In this document: positions 23,075 through 32,800 of the stretch, piece after piece
Numbering within the stretch: the first letter of the stretch is position 1
How the letters are laid out: the number at the start of each line of letters is the position of its first letter
Assembly: GCA_030267565.1 (NCBI GenBank)
Contig: BRXU01000003.1
Span: 6,733,001-6,797,000, forward strand
Origin: Pleodorina starrii
Lineage: Eukaryota > Chlorophyta > Chlorophyceae > Chlamydomonadales > Volvocaceae
DNA length: 64,000 nt
Direction of reading: 5' to 3'
Position numbers and translations under genes: made by a program
Notes under the pieces: model-generated
Databases searched by the model: none
What the model was told of the DNA's origin: nothing
The model's input: the letters and a program-made list of their open reading frames with translations, nothing else

Positions 23075-25829
23075 TTAATGATGACCCGTCGGAGCCGCCA
23101 ACGCAAACATGACGGCCTGCAGAAGGACAGCCGCCCACCCGAGCCGCACTGCGGACGCTGAGCTGGGCGACGCTGAGCTGGGCGACGGTGGTCTGGGCGA
23201 TGGTGGTCTGGGCGGCGCGGGCGATGGTGGGCTGGGCGGCGCGGGCGACGGGCTGGTCGATGGTGGGCTGCTGGGAAGAGCGGGCGGTGGTGGGTCGACG
23301 TAGTACCAAGAAGTCCGCAGCGTGCTGTAGGACTTGAGCACTCCGGTATCATAGGTGAAGCTATACCCTGCGGCGGCGCAGGCTGTAGCATTGTCGGCGG
23401 ACGCACACGATTTCCATTCAGATTTCAGATATGACATCCAATGGTCGCCGCCCATGTCCAGAATGGAGTCGCCTGCAGTGAGACTGGTGGGCTTGCACAC
23501 TCCGAACGTGGGGTCCCACTGGCAGGACACCGAGTTGAGGCTGCCTGGGCAGGTCTCCTTGCTGCCGGCGTTGATGCAAACGGAGGCCCAGGCCGTAAAC
23601 TGCTTGCCCGCCGCACATGTGCCGGTGATGGCCTGACCGGCTGTCCACAGCAGCGCCGCAGCAGATCTCTTCATGCCGTCATAATCGGACAACGCAGCCT
23701 GCGTGCGACAGCCATCCAAATAACACGGGAACATTAACGGATGTCACAGTAATATGGGGTCGTCAGCACACATGTATGCTTGTACGTATGCCTTGCACCG
23801 CACCAAACAAGGTATCCTGCCCTGCCAAGCCATTCATGCCGCTCTTACCTTCTGCCACCCGCTGAAGCTGTCGTACAGAGATCCCAGGACCGTCTCGTTA
23901 ATCGTCCACCTGGAACAAACATACACCGGTATCACAGCATTGCACGTACGGATGGCGGCGGGATCCATCGAGCCGAGCGAATGTTGTTGTAGGGGGCCGC
24001 AGAACAAGGCCGGTGTCTGGGGCCAAGCCAACAGCAGCAGCGCCAATAGAGTACGAGGAGCATCCTGGGCACAACAGCTCATAGCAGCATAATTTGACCA
24101 CCCAACAAAACCGGCAGACTCCAAGCAAGCCCGCCCCGCCCCGCCCGCCCGCACACACACGCACATACCTCGCCGCGCAGTACTTGAACGGCATCACCCC
24201 CGACTCGCTGTAATAGTTGTCCGCCAGGTCCGTGTCGTGGGGGCCCTTAAGCCAACCGACTGATTCGGAGATGGCGCTGTCCACAGCCGACATCATTGTC
24301 GTACTGGCATTCGTCCCGCTACCACTGCCCTGCACTCCGAAGAAGCGGTCAGTCCACATGCACGCTGCGTTGGCCGAGCAGCTGCCCTCGGTGATGGTCT
24401 CCAGGCAGGTGATGGCTTGGTCCAGCAGCGAACCGGGGCAGTAGACATAGTTCTGGAGCAACTGCACGTGGGCACGTAAGGCAGCAGCAGAAGACTCTGA
24501 AACGTAAGACGACACAACGAAGAACTGCATTAGAAACGATGGCGAGTATGGGTTTGTTACGCACAGTCGTCATGGCTGCTGACGTGCGCGCGGTTGAGAA
24601 CAACGTGATACAACCGAACGGACAGTTGTGTGAAGCGAGGGGCGCCGAAGCGCCCATAGAAAGAAAGCACTACGCAGGGCCAGCGCCCCTGGCGTGTGTG
24701 AAGTAAGGGAGCAGACTGTTGCCACTTTATCCATCCATCCATGGATCACAAGGCAGGTATGTACGTACTATACGTGCCCAAACTCTCAAGCACTTCCTGG
24801 ATAGCGGACGAAGGCCTTCATGTTTCCCCACATACATGCGTATCCCCATCCCTGAAACCTGAAAACCCCCACAGCCCGTATGCCCTGTTTGAGCTGAAAT
24901 AGAACGGCAAACCGTTTCGTGCACGACATGAGGGGTAATTTTTCGTTAAGGTAGCCTCGCTAGACGGAATCGCGCGCCGCACAGGGCCGCATCACGCAGC
25001 TTACACTGGCATGGAAGATTCTGTCTAATAAGGGGCAGCCCTTTGCAGTGACCTCCGGGTAGCACTGGTCCGCGATGCTCCGCGCCAGCAACCTGCAGCA
25101 GGGTGCAGAGCGGATGGACCGACGCAGGGGCAAGTCCGTCAGTCACGGCGGCCGGCAGCAGGTCTCACACATACCGGTACAGCTACTGCACGCATTCCTC
25201 ACAAGCAGCGAGACGATCCGGCCTTAAATCCGAGTGGAACAGGAAAGCTAATATAACTGTTATGGTGAGGGAAGCTCATGTACTGTATTATGTTCCTGGT
25301 TGTCCAACGGCGCGCTTCATCAGTCACATAACACGCGACGCCTGAATATATAAATATATATAATATATAACGTCCGTATATATTATATATGTAAAATTAC
25401 CACGGCTTTCGCTAATCACCCATGCATAGCCAACGCAGGCCAACGGATACTGCACCCTGTGGCGAAACAAGTAGCCCAACATACTTTTGATGGCCGGTCA
25501 CCGGAGGATCGTCATATTGGGCGAAATACCGGAGATCAAATGCGCAGATGGAATCGCTGAAGATGCAGGAACTGTTTTGCGTCACAGCATCGAGGAGGCG
25601 CCGGTGCCGCCGGGTTGCCTGCACCATCCAAATAATCAAATCAAATAATCAACGAAATCCCGGCAGGTCAGCCACTGGTCAGCACAGACGGCGGCCTGCA
25701 ATCCTGCGTTCTTACGTCAGACGAAAGCCGCCTTGCGATTGCCGCCTGTGAAGGCGCGGCTACCGCTGTTGCTGCTAGGATTAGTAACAGGAAACAGCAG
25801 GACGAGGGCCAAATACTCAAGCCGTTCAT
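23075..25829 (-). CDS. Secreted Cys-rich protein with Ser/Pro-rich stalk, probably GPI-anchored; family unknown
   Basis: I do not recognize the family. Six exons read on the minus strand: 25829-25716, 25618-25485, 25092-25007, 24496-24169, 23909-23849 and 23698-23075. All phases agree and give 448 residues. The exon 3/4 junction can also be drawn 2 nt later on both sides with the same length. The N-terminus is a signal peptide (CCFLLLILAATAVAA core, about residues 11-25). The middle is rich in paired Cys, for example IADQCYPEVTAKGCPLLDRI, NYVYCPGSLLDQAITCLETI and GSCSANAACMW, with several Asn-X-Ser/Thr sites. A Pro/Ser-rich stalk (PPSPPSPAPPRPPSPRPPSP) follows, as in volvocine wall proteins. 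The last residues are hydrophobic (LGWAAVLLQAVMFALAA) and end soon after, which suggests a GPI signal. It probably acts at the cell surface or in the matrix. Confidence 0.7.
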
Positions 25830-26210
25830 GATAAGTACACGTTGCACAAGGATATATGGAAACAGGCAGGAGTTATGCTTGGCTAGAACAAGGCAGGAAG
25901 AGTGACTAGTTCGAATGACTAGATCACTCCCTTAACTTGGTGAGGGTCTTTCAATTGGTGGACGGAGTACAATTGCAAGACCAGCAAGTCGCTTATGTAC
26001 ACACATGCGCGTGCGTGCGTACAGATTGCTCGTACGTGGGCCCGATCGGCGCAGGAGGCCCGGGGTGGCAGGAGGCCCAGGGTAATTGGGTCTAAGGGCA
26101 TTCCAATGTAAAAGCACAGTGTTTTATGAATGTAGCGCTTGCATGTTGGAGTCAGCAAAGCGCCCGGCCCAGGGCCCGGCCCTAAGCGGCCGGCCCAGCC
26201 CTGCCCAGCA

Positions 26211-26246
26211 GGGCCCGGGGCCCGGGGCCCGGGGCCCGGGGCCCGG
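26211..26246. repeat. Tandem GGGCCCG repeat
   Basis: Five tandem copies of the 7-mer GGGCCCG lie inside a 100-bp block (26160-26260) made almost only of G and C. Each unit includes the palindrome GGGCCC, so either strand can fold on itself. Confidence 0.8.
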
Positions 26247-26305
26247 CCCAGGGCCCGGAACTTCTAAATAGCCAGCAGCTCGTTCACAAACTAGTTCACA
26301 ACAAA

Positions 26306-26316
26306 GCTATATAAGC
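26306..26316 (+). promoter_or_regulatory. TATA-like element on + strand
   Basis: GCTATATAAGC is followed about 30 nt later by a C/A-rich stretch suitable for transcription start. It lies 1 kb upstream of the degenerate LINE ORF1. It could be the promoter of that element or of an unrelated transcript. Only the motif supports it. Confidence 0.3.
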
Positions 26317-26796
26317 TCCTTGCAACTCAACATTCAGAACCTCGGACCATCATCCCTAGCATCTCAACACATTTACACATCTCGGCCCACCACGCCGTAC
26401 AACCCGCACAAGTGACCCTCGGTTCCCCTTGTAATCCTTGCATTCTAATTGTAAACAATCACGAAGCTTATCTCACAATGATATATCTGTTAAATATTTT
26501 TGGTACCTTAAAACATCGGTCGTTGCAGAACCATACATGCGGTGACAGCCAAACAGCCCAATTGTTTTTAGGAAGCCAGGCCAACCTTCGCGAGCCAACC
26601 ATGACCACAGTCCCCTACGAGCATGATGATGAAAACCATGATTCACAGCACAGAGCTGCGCTTACGACGGCTCAAAGTATGGAATGCTAACTTCGCGCGA
26701 GCACGCCATCGCCAACCACGCGGCGGTCCTGGCCGACCATCAGCTGTTATGATACAACATCGATACATCTTCATCAAGAAGAAACCACAGAACTGG

Positions 26797-26910
26797 CAAC
26801 AACCAAACGTAAGCACGGTGCCCTTGGTGCCACCATACGGTCCGGCGGACCCAACTAATTTATTACTAATGTGGTGGCACCAAGGGCGCCGTGCTTACGT
26901 TTGGTTGTTG
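26797..26910. repeat. Near-perfect 39-bp inverted repeat (long hairpin)
   Basis: The arms 26797-26835 and 26872-26910 match at 38 of 39 positions. The single difference would be a G:U pair in RNA. The loop is 36 nt. No target duplication flanks it. It could be a small-RNA precursor, as algal miRNA hairpins are often long and nearly perfect, or a relic of a foldback transposon. Confidence 0.85.
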
Positions 26911-27304
26911 TTTTCATTGTTTGCAAATATTTGCATACGTAGCGAACATTAACACTAAGCGCGTCCGCGAACTGCCACTGGCCGACCTCTTCGGCCGTGT
27001 TACCAGGTGTTACGTACAGGATAATTATCAGTGCGAAGTACAGCACTGAAGTAAGTATAGTATAGGAAGGAGGATGTCCTGTTACGTACAGGATACTATA
27101 CGTAACAGGCAGCGGCAAACGCGAAATTTCGAATGTAAAACAAAATTCCGAGATATGATAGGCCATCATGGCTGAAACGGACGGGCGCGGACCGCGCGAA
27201 CCTCCGCGCCCCAAAAGCGTTCAAATGAACGGGCGACAGCTTCAGCAACTCACCCACAGCCACATCGGCCCCAGGCTGAGAGGAAATATATTAACAGCGA
27301 GGAA
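26911..27304. other. Spacer upstream of LINE ORF1
   Basis: No gene seen. It contains the direct repeat TGTTACGTACAGGATA (about 27009 and 27091), the second copy being part of a palindrome CCTGTTACGTA...TACGTAACAGG. It may be the LINE 5' region. Confidence 0.3.
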
Positions 27305-29174
27305 TTGAAGGGAAGGCTTCCGGCGGGCGCTCAGCTCTTCCTCGAGCAGGACGTCGTCACATTTGAAATCAATTGGCCGCCCGGCGGCTCCGACCCCGCG
27401 GGCATACACTCCCAGCTGTTTGGGCCGCTTGGCAAGGTCCTCACGTCGTTTTGGTACCGCCCGAGGAGGCTGGGCCCGTGCTTGGGCCGCGGATCAGCAA
27501 GTGCCCCAAACGGAAGCTCTCCAGCGGTACCACAGTGCAAGAGATCAGTGTGCTCCGGAAAGGCGGGCTGGCACAGCTCGCCACCTCGCCAGCAGTCCAG
27601 CGGGGACGCCTTCAGCTGGGACCAGTCCGACTCCTCCCCAGCGACCCGGCAGTGGAAGTGCAGCTGCCAATCACAAATCTGCACCAGGTGGAGCGCCCCA
27701 TGTGGGAGATCAAGGGCGTTCCCGTCAGCCTAAATCCTTGCGCCATCCGCGAGTTCCTCGCGATGTCCTACTCCACCCCGCGGCGCACATGGGACAAGAC
27801 GGAGTTGCAGGAGCCGCCGCCTCACCTGATGGCGGACACCTGGTGAATAATCAAGCTGGCGCGGGGTACCCCCGGGCCCCGGCCTATTTACCGCGCGAAA
27901 CGCCGTATGACCTCGGCCGATCGGGCGTGGTGGCCCAGTCCGGCACGTTGGAGGCATACAGGCTCACGCCCGAAGATCAGGAGGGACCATTCACCATGCC
28001 CTGCAAACCGCCGCCAGGGAAGGAGCTGGCGTGCCAGATGCAGCAGCTGCATGCAGCGGTTGCGACATACCGTACTGCAACGCCAAGCCGCCCAGACCGC
28101 AGCTGCCCCGGCCCAACCAGGCCCCTCGAGCGGGGTGCCGCCACCGTACGCAGCGGCCGTACAGCGGACCAGATGGGGCCCGGAGCCCGAGGTGGGAGCA
28201 GGAACGCACCACGTACCCATGGGGACGGGCACCACGCCCGGCATGACCCCACTCATTCCACCCCCACCCGCGCCTCCGGCATCAGCCAACATCACCACCA
28301 CCACAGCCTGAGCAGACACATGGGACGCCGTGGCGGCCGCGGCACCCAGGCTCCCCAACCCAATGTGGGCAAACCAGGCAGCTGCTGCAGCCAGGGGCTC
28401 CACCGGTCACCGTGACCGTAAGCAAGTGGTACAACGACTGACCCCCAGCAGGCCCCGCCAGCGAGGCAGGCCCCACCGCCGCCGCGGACACAGCCGCCAC
28501 TGCGAGCGCCATCCCCGCCACGGGCCCCGCCATCGAGGCAGGCCCCACCGCCGCCGCGGTCGCTGCCGCCGCCACCAGCCCCACAGCTGCCTATCCCGCC
28601 GCCGCCGCAGGCCCAGCCACTGATACAGGCCCCACCACCGCCACCGACTTGACAGCCGCAGCTGCCATCGGCCCCACAGCCGGACCCCACGACGGCGGCA
28701 GCCCAACAAGGGGTGGAGGCACAGGCGACTCCAGGGCGACGAAACAGGACATAGACAACTGGATGGAGGCGGCCACCACGTCCACAGCAGCGGTGGCAGC
28801 GGCGCCGCAGGAGCGAGACCCATCGGCCGCCGCAGCCGCCACAGCCCCGCCTTTCGATTCACGACATGTCGTATGGGGGCAGGCAGCAGGCGAAAGGCTA
28901 CAGGGGGCAAAGCGAGGCAGCAGCAGCCGTAGCGGGAGCGCACACAGCCCGATCGACCAGGGCGCAGCAGGCCCCGAGGCCCCAAAGCCCCAAAGCGGAA
29001 GCGGCAACGGCTCGAGCATGCACCTGTCCGAAGAGGGGCGAGCCGAGCGGAACAAAGCGCAAACAAAAAAGGCCCTGGAGGCCCGCAAGCAAGAGGAACA
29101 TGGAGGAGCGGAAGGCTCACAAAGCAGCAGAGGAGGCCACGGCGCAGTTACCGGTAACTGCAATGCTGGCGACC
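27305..29174 (+). pseudogene. Degenerate LINE ORF1, 5' part, interrupted by the nested element
   Basis: Coding-like sequence occurs in shifting frames. EELKGR...WPPGGSDPAGIHSQLFGPLGKVL starts near 27300. A second frame gives LGPRISKCPKRKLSS...VERPMWEIKGVPVSLNP up to 27846. A third gives LEAYRLTPEDQEGPFTMPCKPPPG after 27950. From 28442 one frame is open to the insertion point at 29174: an Ala/Pro-rich stretch, then KQDIDNWMEAATTS and a basic RAERNKAQTKKALEARKQ. This frame continues at 38240-38449 beyond the nested element. Frameshifts and a TGA at 28439 show that the ORF is dead. The identity as ORF1 rests on its position before an endonuclease ORF2, because the sequence itself has no motif I know. 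Confidence 0.5.
29171..29174. repeat. 4-bp target site duplication GACC, left copy (right copy 38240-38243)
   Basis: GACC directly precedes the left end TGTCACGC of the nested element and directly follows its right end GCGTGACA. Removing the element and one GACC joins the LINE ORF1 halves in frame, which confirms the duplication. Confidence 0.8.
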
Positions 29175-29226
29175 TGTCACGCCAGCTAAAGTGCCGTCGA
29201 CCAGCTGATGTGGCTAACTGGCAATC
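29175..29226 (-). repeat. Terminal repeat B2
   Basis: This 52-bp copy of B1 (29733-29784) forms the 3' outer end of the element. It ends in GCGTGACA on the minus strand, next to the GACC duplication. Confidence 0.8.
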
Positions 29227-29730
29227 TGACGGAAGAGCACGCGCCTTCGGGAGACGAGCTACGCAGCTCTCTCCTAGGGCGACCTGGGCACGATGTCCTC
29301 CTCGGAGGACGGATTTACCGAAACGGATCACCGAAAGAACTTACAAAGACTGCGTCACGCGGTCTGTCAATCGCGGATCTGTGACTGTATGCTACTTAGA
29401 GTCTTAACACTGCAAAGTGCGAGACACAGATAAGGTGTCTCGCACGGCCGCCGGACTATATCAAGCCCGCGCAATGCACTTTTCGTACCTCCAGGGGAAC
29501 CCGCACTGTATTGCTTCTTGCTCAGTCGGGGCCCCGTATAATGCCAACAAATAAATGTAATAACAACAAAGTGTCGACGACTCTGTCGTCGCACGGAAAC
29601 GGTGCACGGAAGCTGACCCGAAGGGGCCACACCCAACGGCTCCTAACTAACCGACAACGGTTCTTACTAATTAGGCAACTGTTCTCAGTATCTGCCACAC
29701 TCTATGGCAATCACACGAGATAGCGTGACA
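29227..29730 (-). repeat. Terminal repeat A2 (504 bp)
   Basis: By eye this is identical to A1 at 37736-38239. It starts TGTCACGC and ends CCGTCA on the minus strand. A TGTAA poly(A) signal (29345-29341, minus) lies about 87 nt after the position equivalent to the predicted transcription start. An 11-bp hairpin GTGCGAGACAC/GTGTCTCGCAC sits at 29417-29445. Confidence 0.85.
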
Positions 29731-29732
29731 GC

Positions 29733-29784
29733 TGTCACGCCAGCTAAAGTGCCGTCGACCAGCTGATGTGGCTAACTGGCAATC
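29733..29784 (-). repeat. Terminal repeat B1 with adjoining G9 polypurine tract
   Basis: This 52-bp copy is separated from A2 by the dinucleotide GC. On the minus strand it is preceded by a run of nine G (29792-29784), the position expected for a polypurine tract that primes plus-strand synthesis. B1-GC-A2 (558 bp) would then be the complete LTR as defined by the polypurine tract and the primer site. Confidence 0.7.
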
Positions 29785-29879
29785 CCCCCCCCAGCACGAA
29801 GCCGCCGGAAGAGAGCTGGCTGCCAGGCATGTGTCGTGGTACGGCAACAAATGCTCAGTTCAGACAAACAGGATGCTCC

Positions 29880-32800
29880 TCAGAAGACGGGCATGGGTGC
29901 GACGGTGCGCTTGATGAACCCCTGGCGGCGCTTGCCGCTCGCAAACAACACCAACCAGATGCAGGTAGCGCACGGCACTATCATCAAACGCCCTTCGGCC
30001 TGCCGGGCTCGGAGCCAGCGCAGGCGCGCCTCCCCGGCGCTCCACAGATACTCACGCGAAACACGCGCCACCGCCGCCTCGCGGGCGTGCGCTGCCGCCA
30101 ACTCAAGCACTGAACCTACATCAGAGACCACATTCTCCACCATCAATACTCCTATATCAACCCCGTTCTCTCGCGCGCACGCCAGCTCCCCCGCGGTTAG
30201 GGCGGCTGGGCCGGCCCCCGTTGCGCCGCGGCGCAGGACGCAGCCCTGCTGTCGTACCCATCCCGCGGTCTGCTCGCTGAGTCCCACGGGCGCGAAGACA
30301 CTGAGCGCGCTGCCGAGATCCAGCACCTCGGCGAGCGCTGCGCACTCGCTGGCGGTTGCCGCCAGCTGAGCATCGATGACTACGGGCGGCGCCGGCTGCA
30401 CGGCCGACGCTGCTGCTGCGGGCTCCTGGGCGCCAGGCACGACGAGACGAGGCCGCAAGTCCTTGAGACTCACGAGCTCGGACGTCTTGTCGGGATACTC
30501 TATGACAAAATGATGCACGTTGCGTATTTTACCGGCGTACATGACCACGCCCGCCTCCGCCTTGCTGCGCGAGCGTCCGCGCCGGTGCGCCCGCATGGCG
30601 AAAGCACCCTGAAGCTTAGCGAGAGAGGGCGGGGGCTGCAGTGATGAAGTGGCGCGTTGCGCGCCGCGAGCCTCCACCTGCTGCTTGGTGATACCCTTGC
30701 GTTGACAGTGGCCGCAGATCCAGGTTCCCTGGGGGACCCCTTCCAGCGGCGGCCTCAAGCAGTACGTGTGCCAACCCGTGCCGCACGAGTCGCACAGCAG
30801 CATCCACTCCTCGGAGTCGGGCATACGGCAAACCTCGCAGGCCAGGGTAAGCGGCGGCTTGGCCAACCGCGGATCAACTTGCTCGTCGGTGATGGGCAGG
30901 TGGCACGGAGCCACGTGAGTGACGTGGGCGGTCAGACGCCCGCCGCACTTGCCCTCCAGCACGACCACCCCTGAGGGGCGCGTCTCTACCACACGCAGGA
31001 TCTCGGGCCGAGCGTCGGCCTCCAAGCTGCTGCGGGCGGTGGTGTTGCGGTAGTACACGTAGTCACCAATGTCGACCTTGCGCAAAGTGGGATCGAAGCC
31101 TCCGCCGCGCAGGCGCGCGTAGTGAAGGCGATCACGGTGCTGGGCCACGGAGAGGTTGCCTCCCGCAATAGCCATGTGCTTTTGAACGGCGGCTGCCCTG
31201 ACCAGAACCGACCTGGCGACCTCCTCGGGGTTGTCCAGATTGAGGTCGGGGCTGAACCTGTCCTTTATTGCTGGCGGAATGACTGGGTCAACCGCATGCA
31301 CGATGGTGTAAGGGCACAGCTTGGTGGAATCCTGCACGGAGCAGTTGTAGCCAAGCATGATGGACGGCAGCTGCTCATCCCAGTTGGCGTAGCTGCCGCT
31401 GGCGTTGGCCATCTTGGTGAGCGCCTCCTTGACCGAACGAACCGCGCGCTCGCTCAGCCCGTTGGCCTGGGGGTGGTTGGCTGACGTCTGCCGGTGATCG
31501 ATAAGCGCCTCTTGAAGGCAGCTGGCAAACTCACCCTTCCACTCGCTGCCCTGATCCGTACAGACCTCCGCGCACGCGCCGTAGCGGCCCAAAATGTGCT
31601 GACGAAAGGCGAAGGCTGTCTCCGTCGCATGCTTGCTAGGCAATGGAATCAGAACCACAAATTTACTAAAATGCTCCACACACACCATGACGTAACGGCT
31701 GCCTTGAGCAGTCGTGTTGAACGGACCACAGAGATCCACGCCCCACCGGTAGAAGAGTCCGCCGATGGGCAACGGGTTAAGCACACCGGACCGCGCAGTG
31801 AAGGTAGCCCTCACGCGACTGCACGCGGCGCAGTGCTTCACCGTCTCGGCGACGTCGTTATTGATGCCCCGCCACCAGTAGGTATGAAGAAGGAGAGCCA
31901 CGGTGCGCTTGACGCCCCAATGGCCTGACTGCTCATGCATTTTCAGCACCAGCTCACCCCGCTCGGCGGGGCGCGGAACGATTCGGGTGCGGCCATCGAG
32001 ACCCATCACGTAAAGCTGCTCACCCAGCCACCGGTACCGTTGCGAGCGCCGCTTGACGCGCTTCACCTCAGCCTCCGAGAGCCCTTGGGGCAGCTGTCCG
32101 GTCTGAAGCAGGGTAAGCAGATTCTGGTCGGCCCACGGCTCCGAGCCAGGGCCTGCATCGGCGCAGCCTTCGGGATCAAGGGCGCCCGTGGCGAAGACGA
32201 CGAACTCGTTGGGCACGGCTTGACCGCGCTGAGAAAGAGCTGGACAGAAGCTGGCGCCCGGCTGCTGGGCGCTGACGTTGACTGCAGCAATGTGCGCAGG
32301 GAGGGCGGAGGTCGCCTCCGCCGCAAGCACCTTGCCCACCGCGATGACACTAGACAAGTAAAACACATCAGTTGCGCTAGCCAACAGCGCTCGGTGCTGC
32401 TGGTCGCTGACACGAGACGACTCAGTTGAGCCCTGAAGAAATCCCAACAGCACCTCACTCTCCTCGAGCTTGAGCGAAGTGTAGACACTGGAAGCGCCAT
32501 CCCTGACAGGACAGGCTGCGCTTGGCGCAGCCCCGGTTGAATCCGCTGAGACGGCGGCGTGCATGACTGCATTGACGGGCTGCCCCTGCGCCTCGGACGC
32601 ATAGAAGGGCGGCCGCAGCTGCTGCTGCGCCACTGGTGCCGCTCGGCCGGGCAGAAGACGTTGCTGAACACTGGGGCCCGCTGGGCGGGTGGCGACTGAC
32701 AGAGTCTCCCTCAGCAGCTCCATGTCCGTCAAGTTGCTCCAGGTCCGATACAGCTGATGGACGCCCGACCCCAGGCGGGCCGCGTCAACAAGCACGGGGT

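Larger units (their letters stand above)
25830..26796. other. Upstream region of the secreted-protein gene and repeat-rich spacer
   Basis: This holds the promoter of the minus-strand secreted-protein gene, then a GGCC-rich block and a TATA-like stretch on +. A + frame at 26412-26690 is open but resembles nothing I know. Confidence 0.35.

Noticed and set aside
25007..25092. Exon 3 of the secreted protein read in the frame VAGAEHRGPVLPGG
   Set aside because: The frame giving LLARSIADQCYPEVTAKGC joins in phase to strong GTATGT and GCAG sites on both sides and keeps the Cys pattern.
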